Positions 1-5,212 of a stretch of DNA of 6,663 nt are shown in pieces. The DNA lies in the NCBI GenBank assembly GCA_030146365.1, contig JASLBU010000021.1, positions 1 to 6,663 of the forward strand, in the 5' to 3' direction. Both the position numbers and the translations under genes were made by a program. Each line of letters begins with the position of its first letter. Position 1 is the first letter of the stretch. The notes beneath the pieces are model-generated. The model saw nothing but the letters and a program-made list of their open reading frames with translations, was not told the DNA's origin and did not search any database. The DNA comes from Candidatus Limnocylindria bacterium (GTDB lineage Bacteria; Chloroflexota; Limnocylindria; QHBO01).

Positions 1-123
1 CGGCGCATCCGGCGCTGGCTGAGGGCTCGGCGAGGGGTCCGACGCGCGCGCGGGCGTGACGGCCGGCAGAAGGAAGAACAGGGACAGGAGGGCGGCAAGC
101 GGCCGGACGCGCGGCTTGAACAT
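1..123 (-). CDS. Secreted protein of unknown function, N-terminal fragment (continues past left edge)
   Basis: Only the first 41 codons lie in the window, and the frame is open to the edge. The ATG is at 123-121. The visible peptide begins MFKPRVRPLAALLSL: a basic start, then a hydrophobic stretch (about residues 9-22), then an A-R-A motif at 25-27. That is a classical Sec signal peptide with probable cleavage after residue 27. The mature part starts with a Pro/Ser/Asp-rich run, typical of a flexible linker in an exported protein. A GGAG (minus strand, 141-138) lies 14 nt before the ATG, rather far for a ribosome binding site, and no in-frame start exists closer upstream. The gene begins 55 bp after the SLH-protein gene on the same strand, so co-transcription is possible, though a candidate promoter lies in the gap. 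The product cannot be named from this fragment. Confidence 0.62.
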   Translation of the reverse strand, partial: MFKPRVRPLAALLSLFFLLPAVTPARASDPSPSPQPAPDAP

Positions 124-159
124 ATGACCGCACGCTACTCCGGCGGACTCTGGGTCGGA

Positions 160-189
160 ATAGTACCGTTAGGTGGTCTTACGTGGCGA
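160..189 (-). promoter_or_regulatory. Possible sigma-70-type promoter for the left-edge secreted gene
   Basis: Read on the minus strand, TCGCCA (189-184, four of six matches to TTGACA) and TACTAT (165-160, four of six matches to TATAAT) are separated by 18 bp. The -10-like box ends 36 nt before the ATG at 123 and lies in an AT-richer patch within very GC-rich DNA. The -35-like box falls inside the last codons of the upstream SLH gene. Matches this weak arise by chance, so this is only a candidate. Confidence 0.25.
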
Positions 190-1612
190 GGGCCCGGTGG
201 AGGAAGGCCGCCATCTGCTCGCGCGTGACGCTCACCGACGGGCAGAAGCGACTCGGGCCGCATCCACCGGTCACCCCGGAGGCCGCCATGCGATTGATGT
301 CCGCCTCGTGCCCGCTGCCGTTGTCATCGGTGAAGAAGTCCGTCGAGGTCGTCGGCAGGCGCAGGGCGCGGGCCAGGAAGCTCGCCATCTGCTCGCGTGT
401 CACGGCCGCACGCGGACAGAACGTGCCGTCGCCACACCCACCGGTGATGCCGGAGGCCGCCAGCCGATTGATGTCGGCCTCGTGGGAGCTGCCATCGTCA
501 TCGGTGAAGTAGTCGGTCGTGACTGATGGCAGTGCCAGCGCACGCGCCAGGAAGCTCGCCATCTGCTCGCGGGTCACGAGACCGGTCGGGCAGTAGAGCT
601 GCGGGCCACAGCCGGTGGTGATGCCGGATTCGGCCAACCACACGATGTTGTCTCGGAACGCCGAGCCCCATATGTCCTTGAACAGGCCGCCGTAGAGCAC
701 GTGCGCTCCACTCGGCGTGCGGTGCGGGTCTCCAGCGAAGGCGTACCAGTAGTCAGGCTCGCCGAAATGGAACATGCTGATCGAGGTGGACTGGACCCAC
801 ACCTGGGCATCGCTGATATCGGGGTGGGACATGGTCGTCAGTGTCGCGGCCGAGTACCCCTTCCCCGCGCGAAAGATATCGGCGAAGGCGGTCTCCGGTC
901 CGTTCAGCACGCGCGCGACGATGTCCGCGGTGTCTCCGTACGCCGTCGCGATATATCCCGTTGCGCCCAGCTTCAACACCGGATAGCTGTAATTGCGCAC
1001 GCGCTGCTGCGCCTCGGTGAGGGTCGGGAGGGGATCCGTCCGGACATATCGCTCGCCGAAGCCCGGCGCATAGTGAGCCTGCCCGTAGATCATCGTGAAG
1101 TTGGCGGCCGGGGTGATGCCATCCGTGTTCGTGCTGCCGCCGCAGTAGTCCCACTGGACGCTGCCGTCCGTCGAGGTGAGCGTGCCGAGCAGCGCCTTTT
1201 CCCCGCAGTACGCCATCGTGGATGACCAGTTATCGGCGTCTCCGTTCGTGGTCGTCCGATTCAGGCCCCAGCCGTTCGTGCGGTCCGTGGATTCCGTCTC
1301 CCCATACGGATTCGGGAACCCGTTTCCATGACCGAAGTACACGATGACGTTCGCGCCGTTCACCGCCGCCCTCACGTTCGCCCACGTGGCGTTCGGCGAG
1401 TAGGCCTTGACCACGGTGGCGCCCGCTGACGTGGCTGCGCCCGCGACGTCGTCCGCGTACCCGCGGTACGTGCTCGTCAGACTCCCGACGGGGCCGACGA
1501 TGATCGCGACCTTCGGGCCGGCCGCGAGGGTCTGGGCGGGTGGACCGGCGACGCTGAGCATTCCGCCGAGGAAGAGGGCGATGAGCGTGAGGGCACGCGC
1601 GCGAATGGGCAA
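179..1612 (-). CDS. Secreted protein with three C-terminal SLH repeats and an uncharacterised N-terminal domain
   Basis: 477 residues, probably attached to the cell surface. Residues 1-30 form a signal peptide (MPIRAR, hydrophobic core about 8-22, likely cleavage near TLA/A at 28-31). Residues 33-305 are a domain I do not recognise. It opens with a beta-strand pattern (KVAIIVGPVG, 34-43), has a conserved-looking V-I-V-Y-F-G-H-G-N-G at 89-98 and cysteines at 136 and 157. Residues 311-358, 369-417 and 427-475 are three SLH repeats, each with a G-C-G-x4-C-P turn and a VTREQMA.FL.RAL helix. SLH domains usually bind secondary cell-wall polymers, so this looks like an S-layer or surface-anchored protein. 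The start is TTG at 1612: it is the only in-frame start after an upstream stop that keeps the signal peptide, and GGAG lies 6 nt before it. The gene follows mreC after 97 bp. The SLH call is firm; the role of the N-terminal domain is unknown. Confidence 0.9.
   Translation of the reverse strand: MPIRARALTLIALFLGGMLSVAGPPAQTLAAGPKVAIIVGPVGSLTSTYRGYADDVAGAATSAGATVVKAYSPNATWANVRAAVNGANVIVYFGHGNGFPNPYGETESTDRTNGWGLNRTTTNGDADNWSSTMAYCGEKALLGTLTSTDGSVQWDYCGGSTNTDGITPAANFTMIYGQAHYAPGFGERYVRTDPLPTLTEAQQRVRNYSYPVLKLGATGYIATAYGDTADIVARVLNGPETAFADIFRAGKGYSAATLTTMSHPDISDAQVWVQSTSISMFHFGEPDYWYAFAGDPHRTPSGAHVLYGGLFKDIWGSAFRDNIVWLAESGITTGCGPQLYCPTGLVTREQMASFLARALALPSVTTDYFTDDDGSSHEADINRLAASGITGGCGDGTFCPRAAVTREQMASFLARALRLPTTSTDFFTDDNGSGHEADINRMAASGVTGGCGPSRFCPSVSVTREQMAAFLHRALAT
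188..682 (-). repeat. Three tandem SLH-coding repeats, 174-bp period
   Basis: The 3' end of the SLH gene is built of three copies offset by exactly 174 bp (58 codons). A 26-bp segment is identical at 372-397 and 546-571. The equivalent in the third copy (from 201) keeps the same register with two mismatches over 23 bp. A second conserved patch recurs around 320-340 and 494-514. At protein level the units are residues 311-358, 369-417 and 427-475. The first unit is the most divergent at its N-terminal end. Confidence 0.85.
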
Positions 1613-1618
1613 TGAAGA

Positions 1619-1622
1619 CTCC
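1619..1622 (-). promoter_or_regulatory. Ribosome binding site that fixes the TTG start of the SLH gene
   Basis: The minus strand reads CCGGAG, with GGAG at 1622-1619, followed by a 6-nt spacer and TTG at 1612-1610. The frame upstream is open for 23 codons to a TAG but contains no ATG, GTG or TTG. The next internal ATG (residue 18) would cut the signal peptide in half. Together these favour TTG initiation. Confidence 0.65.
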
Positions 1623-1709
1623 GGAGCGAGGTGGGTTCTGACCCAGCCTACGAGCCACCTCTCGGGAGCCCTATGGTGCTAACGTCCGCTCGCACCCCCG
1701 GACCATGCG

Positions 1710-2564
1710 TCAACCCTGGCTGAATGCGATGACGACCAGGAGACGCTCCGCCGACGCCGCGTCGAAGGCCGGTCGGACGAAGGCCGTCTGCGTCAGGGCG
1801 TTCGGATCCTCCTCGACCGCCTGCACGGTGCCGATCAGGAGGCCGCCCGGATAGCGGCTCGCCGCGCCGCGATGGGTGAGGCCGGCACTGACCACCGTCC
1901 CGCCGACCTCGATCGTCTCAGTCACCGGGATGCCGCTCATGACGAGCTGGCCACCGGGCTGCCCCCGGACCTCGCCGAGGGCGCGCGTGGTCTGGTCCAC
2001 GGCGATGACGGCGGAGCGAGTGTCGACGATGAAGCGGACGCGCGCCGTGTCTGACGTCACCGCGACCACCGTGCCGGCCAGCGCGCCCGCCCCATCGGCG
2101 TTGGCGACCACCGGCATGCCTTCCTCGACGCCGTCGTCCGCTCCGGCGTCGATGCCGACCTCCCATGCGAAGTTCGACGGATCACGCTGCACGATCCGCA
2201 CGGGCAGGAGCTCCATGTCGAGTGCCTCGGTGATGCCGAGCAGCTCCCGAAGCTCCTCGTTCTCGCGAGCGGCCTCCGCAAGCCCGGCGATTCGCTGCTC
2301 GGCGCCGGCCAGGGCGGTGCGCAGCTCGGCGTTCTCCGCGCGCAGTCGCTCGATCTCGCCGATCGCTCCGAAAAGGCCGGCCACGCCGCCGCCCAGGCCG
2401 GTGAGCGTCTGGCGAATGGGGTCCAGCGTCCGCGAGGTCGCCCCCTGCAGCGTGCGCGCCGCGTCGGTGGAGCTCGCCAGCAGCATCAACAGGCTGACGA
2501 TCGTGAATGCCGCGAACCAGAGGCCGCCCCGGTTCCGGCGATGCGGGCTGGACGGCCCGTACAT
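1710..2564 (-). CDS. mreC: Rod shape-determining protein MreC
   Basis: 284 residues, the usual length for MreC. MreC is a bitopic inner-membrane protein that links cytoplasmic MreB to the periplasmic or extracellular peptidoglycan elongation machinery. A short basic N-terminus (HRRNRGG) precedes one transmembrane helix (about residues 14-31). A coiled coil follows at about 66-110 (IERLRAENAELR, then ENEELRELL). The beta-rich MreC core follows from about 120, with the family-typical 'V.R.P.N..W.V.ID.G..DGV..GMPVV' pattern at 122-153 and 'G.V..V' strands after it. The ATG at 2564 is chosen because no other strong start lies between it and the mreB stop. The Shine-Dalgarno is weak. It lies 63 bp after mreB in the same direction, the standard mreBC order. 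The usual next gene, mreD, is absent; an SLH-protein gene follows. Confidence 0.94.
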   Translation of the reverse strand: MYGPSSPHRRNRGGLWFAAFTIVSLLMLLASSTDAARTLQGATSRTLDPIRQTLTGLGGGVAGLFGAIGEIERLRAENAELRTALAGAEQRIAGLAEAARENEELRELLGITEALDMELLPVRIVQRDPSNFAWEVGIDAGADDGVEEGMPVVANADGAGALAGTVVAVTSDTARVRFIVDTRSAVIAVDQTTRALGEVRGQPGGQLVMSGIPVTETIEVGGTVVSAGLTHRGAASRYPGGLLIGTVQAVEEDPNALTQTAFVRPAFDAASAERLLVVIAFSQG

Positions 2565-2627
2565 CCGGCTCAGCCCCGCGCCGGATCGTTGCTCGCGGCG
2601 GGTCGATCGGTCATCAGCGGTTCGGCA

Positions 2628-3686
2628 TCAGCGCGGGGCGCGCGTGAACTGCTCGGATACCAGGACCCGCTCCAGGGTGTCGAGGTCCTCGAGCACGCGT
2701 CCGGTGCCGCGGACAACGCAGGTGAGCGGGTCGTCGGCGATGTGCACCGGCATCTGCGTCGCCTCGGCGACCCGCCGATCGAGCCCGGCCAGCAGCGCCC
2801 CGCCTCCGGCCAGCACGATGCCCTGGTCCATGATGTCGGCGACCAGCTCCGGCGGCGTTTCCTCGATCGTCTCCTTGATGGCCTCCACGATCTGCGCGAT
2901 GGAGGGCTCGAGCGCCTCGCGGATCTGGTCGCCGCCGACCTCGATGCTGCGCGGCAGGCCGGTGAGCAGGTCCCGGCCGCGGAAGGTCACCGTGCGGTCG
3001 GCGTTCTCCTCCGGATACGCGGAGCCGACCGCGATCTTGATCTCCTCGGCGGTCCGCTCCCCCATCAGCAGGTTGTACTCGCGGCGAGCGAAGCCCACGA
3101 TGTCGACGTCCATCTCGTCGCCGCCGATGCGGATGCTGCGAGCCACCACGATCCCGCCGAGGCTCACGACCGCGACCTCGGTGGTCCCGCCCCCGATGTC
3201 GACGATGAGGCTGCCGGACGGCTCGCTGACCGGCAGCCCGGCGCCGATCGCCGCCGCCATCGGCTCCTCGATGAGCCGTGCCCAGCGCGCTCCCGCGTTG
3301 ATGGTGGCGTCCCGCACCGCGCGCTTCTCGACCTCGGTCACCCCGGACGGGATCCCGACCAGGACCCGCGGGCGGGGGATCCGGGCGTATCGGTCGTGGA
3401 CCTTGTTGATGAAGTACCGGATCATCTGCTCCGTCACGTCGAAGTCGCTGATGACCCCGTCCCGCAGCGGGCGGATGGCGACGATGTTGGCGGGCGTCCG
3501 CCCCACCATCCGCTTCGCCTCCGCGCCGATGGCGAGCACGCGCTTCGTCCTCGTGTCCATGGCGACCACGCTGGGCTCACTGATGACGATGCCGCGGTTG
3601 CGGACGGTGACGAGCGTGTTCGCCGTGCCGAGGTCGATGCCGACGTCGTGGCTGAGGAGGCCGAGGAGGCCGTCGAAGAGTCCCAA
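2628..3686 (-). CDS. mreB: Rod shape-determining protein MreB (actin homologue)
   Basis: 352 residues from a TTG start, matching the MreB family length. MreB is an ATP-binding actin homologue that forms membrane-bound filaments and guides lateral peptidoglycan synthesis. All actin-fold motifs are present: phosphate-1 DLGTANT (18-24), connect-1 around GIPSGVTEVEKRAV (111-124), the catalytic-region glutamates in LIEEPMAAAIG (138-148), phosphate-2 DIGGGTTE (163-170) and the adenosine motif GIVLAGGGALLAG (289-301). The short hydrophobic MGLFDGLLGLL at the N-terminus resembles the membrane-contacting ends of other MreBs. The frame stays open to a GTG at 3851, which would add 55 Arg/Pro-rich residues unlike any MreB and fill the divergent promoter region. 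The TTG at 3686 preceded by GAGAGG is therefore preferred. It is the first gene of the leftward block and divergent from xylA. Confidence 0.97.
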   Translation of the reverse strand: MGLFDGLLGLLSHDVGIDLGTANTLVTVRNRGIVISEPSVVAMDTRTKRVLAIGAEAKRMVGRTPANIVAIRPLRDGVISDFDVTEQMIRYFINKVHDRYARIPRPRVLVGIPSGVTEVEKRAVRDATINAGARWARLIEEPMAAAIGAGLPVSEPSGSLIVDIGGGTTEVAVVSLGGIVVARSIRIGGDEMDVDIVGFARREYNLLMGERTAEEIKIAVGSAYPEENADRTVTFRGRDLLTGLPRSIEVGGDQIREALEPSIAQIVEAIKETIEETPPELVADIMDQGIVLAGGGALLAGLDRRVAEATQMPVHIADDPLTCVVRGTGRVLEDLDTLERVLVSEQFTRAPR

Positions 3687-3690
3687 GGTC

Positions 3691-3696
3691 CCTCTC
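3691..3696 (-). promoter_or_regulatory. Ribosome binding site supporting the TTG start of mreB
   Basis: GAGAGG on the minus strand (3696-3691) is followed by GACC and then TTG at 3686-3684. The spacing is slightly short but acceptable. It supports starting MreB at the family-typical N-terminus rather than at the distant GTG at 3851. Confidence 0.55.
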
Positions 3697-3772
3697 GTGA
3701 TCGATCGTGTGCGCGGGCCCGTGGCACGACAGGGCCGATGTGGGTGTGAGGCGGCAGTACGGTACCACGGTC

Positions 3773-3794
3773 CTCGGTCCGGATCGCGACCGAG
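3773..3794. promoter_or_regulatory. Perfect 7+7 inverted repeat, candidate operator
   Basis: CTCGGTC (3773-3779) and GACCGAG (3788-3794) are exact reverse complements separated by 8 bp, giving a 22-bp dyad. It is centred about 85 bp upstream of the xylA start and about 97 bp upstream of the mreB start. Size and symmetry suit a dimeric helix-turn-helix repressor, and xylose operons are commonly controlled by such regulators (XylR of the ROK type, LacI family). No T-tract follows, so a terminator is unlikely. Identity of the binding protein, if any, is unknown. Confidence 0.4.
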
Positions 3795-3855
3795 AGCCGG
3801 TGGGCGAACGCATCTGATACCTTCGCTCGCGACGGCGCGGCAGGGTCCCACTGAC

Positions 3856-3862
3856 GAGGAGG
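3856..3862 (+). promoter_or_regulatory. Strong Shine-Dalgarno of xylA
   Basis: GAGGAGG lies 6 nt before the GTG start at 3869. This is a near-perfect anti-16S match and fixes the GTG as the xylA start. It is the strongest ribosome binding site in the window, which fits a highly translated catabolic enzyme. Confidence 0.85.
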
Positions 3863-3868
3863 ACGGGC

Positions 3869-5209
3869 GTGGCAGGCTTCTTCACCGACGTGACGGATCG
3901 CATCGGCTTCAGGGGGCTGGAAGCGGACGATCCGCTCGCCTTCCGGGTGTACGACCCCGACCGGATCGTCCTCGGCCGGCGCATGGAGGAGCACCTCCGA
4001 CTCGCCATCTGCCTCTGGCACTCGTTCAACTGGCCGGGCTCCGACGTCTTCGGCTCCGGGACCTTCGACCGACCGTGGCTCACACCCGGATCGGACCCGA
4101 TGCAGGCCGCCCGCGCCAAGGTGGATGCCGCGTTCGAGTTCATCGAGAAGCTGGGGGTGCCGTACTTCACGTTCCACGATCACGACGTCGCGCCCGAGGG
4201 ACGGACGTTCGCCGAATCGGCCGCGGCCGTGGACGCGGTCTCGGCTGCCATCGAGGGTCACATGGAGCGCACCGGCGCTCGGCTGCTGTGGGGAACGGCC
4301 AACCTGTTCAATCACCCGCGCTACGCGGCCGGTGCGGCGACGAACCCCGACCCCGAGGTCTTCGCCTACGCGGCCGCGCAGGTCAGGCACATGCTGGAGA
4401 CCACGCACCGGCTCGGCGGGGAGAACTACGTGCTGTGGGGCGGCCGCGAGGGGTACGAGTCCCTGCTCAACACCGACCTGGCCCGAGAGGAGGCGCAGCT
4501 CGCCCGCTTCCTCACCATGGTGGCCGAGCACAGCCACCGCATCGGGTTCGGCGGGATGCTGCTGCTCGAGCCGAAGCCCCAGGAGCCGACGAAGCACCAG
4601 TACGACTACGACGTCGCGACGGTGGATGCCTTCCTCGTCCGCCACGATCTGGCGTCCGAGTACCGCGTCAACATCGAGGCCAACCACGCGACCCTGGCCG
4701 GGCACAGCTTCCACCACGAGGTGGCGATGGCCATCAGCCGCGGCATCTTCGGCAGCATCGACATGAACCGCGGGGATCCTCAGAACGGCTGGGACACCGA
4801 TCAGTTCCCCAACTCGGTGGACGAGCTGACGCTCGCCATGTACGAGATCCTGCGCGCAGGCGGCTTCACGTCGGGCGGCATCAACTTCGACGCCAAGCTG
4901 CGCCGGCAGAGCCTCGATCGGACGGATCTGTTCCACGCCCATATCGGCGGCATCGACACCGTCGCACGCGCGTTCCTGGCGGCCGCGGCACTCGTCGAAG
5001 CGAACGAGCTGGAGGACGAGCGGCAGCGCCGATACGCCGGCTGGGACGACGGGCTGGGCGCCGAGATCCTGGGCGGCACGCTCTCGCTCGAGGAGGTCGC
5101 CCGGCGCGTGGTCGATGAGGAGATCCAGCCGCGGCCGCGCTCCGGCGGCCAGGAGCGCCTCGAGAACATCGTGAACCGGCGGATCTGGGCGGTCGACCGA
5201 GCCCGCTGA
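3869..5209 (+). CDS. xylA: Xylose isomerase, class II
   Basis: 446 residues; EC 5.3.1.5, cytoplasmic interconversion of D-xylose and D-xylulose, first step of the isomerase pathway. The TIM-barrel signature motifs are intact: catalytic His103 in FHDHDVAPEG (102-111), Trp141, VLWGGREGYESLLNTD (188-203), EPKPQEPTKHQYDYD (234-248), NIEANHATLAGH (268-279), DMNRGDPQNGWDTDQFP (298-314) and NFDAK (339-343). Metal ligands by family alignment are Glu234, Glu270, His273, Asp298, Asp309, Asp311 and Asp341, all present. The length of about 440 and the N-terminal segment WHSFNWPGSDVFG...FDRPW (50-70) mark it as class II (E. coli-like) rather than the shorter class I of actinobacteria and Thermus. It starts with GTG, has a strong Shine-Dalgarno, and is followed 3 bp later by xylB. 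All catalytic and metal-binding residues are conserved, so it should be active. Confidence 0.98.
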   Translation: MAGFFTDVTDRIGFRGLEADDPLAFRVYDPDRIVLGRRMEEHLRLAICLWHSFNWPGSDVFGSGTFDRPWLTPGSDPMQAARAKVDAAFEFIEKLGVPYFTFHDHDVAPEGRTFAESAAAVDAVSAAIEGHMERTGARLLWGTANLFNHPRYAAGAATNPDPEVFAYAAAQVRHMLETTHRLGGENYVLWGGREGYESLLNTDLAREEAQLARFLTMVAEHSHRIGFGGMLLLEPKPQEPTKHQYDYDVATVDAFLVRHDLASEYRVNIEANHATLAGHSFHHEVAMAISRGIFGSIDMNRGDPQNGWDTDQFPNSVDELTLAMYEILRAGGFTSGGINFDAKLRRQSLDRTDLFHAHIGGIDTVARAFLAAAALVEANELEDERQRRYAGWDDGLGAEILGGTLSLEEVARRVVDEEIQPRPRSGGQERLENIVNRRIWAVDRAR

Positions 5210-5212
5210 CGG

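Larger units (their letters stand above)
3687..3868. promoter_or_regulatory. Divergent intergenic region between mreB and xylA
   Basis: These 182 bp must hold the start signals for both mreB (leftward) and xylA (rightward). I see no convincing -35/-10 pair for either gene. The AT-richer CTGATACCTT (3814-3823) is a loose candidate for the xylA -10 area, and the GTACGGTACC patch (3757-3766) a loose one on the mreB side. The only strong symmetry is the inverted repeat at 3773-3794, listed separately. No small ORF or RNA gene is supported here. Confidence 0.6.

Noticed and set aside
1632..1645. Small hairpin TGGGT-tctg-ACCCA upstream of the SLH gene
   Set aside because: The stem is only 5 bp and no T-tract follows on either strand, so it is neither a convincing terminator nor a riboswitch.
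1675..1696. Inverted repeat GGTGC-12 bp-GCACC just after mreC
   Set aside because: A 5-bp stem with a 12-nt loop and no T-run does not support a terminator call, and chance symmetry of this size is common in GC-rich DNA.
3699..3706. GATCGATC palindrome in the mreB leader
   Set aside because: An 8-bp palindrome is too short and too common in this composition to call an operator. The flanking bases do not extend the symmetry.
1876..5118. A plus-strand open frame of 1080 codons
   Set aside because: It runs antisense through mreC and mreB and then out of frame through xylA. Its translation is dominated by Ser, Arg, Pro and Thr with no domain pattern, as expected for a stop-poor shadow frame in GC-rich DNA.
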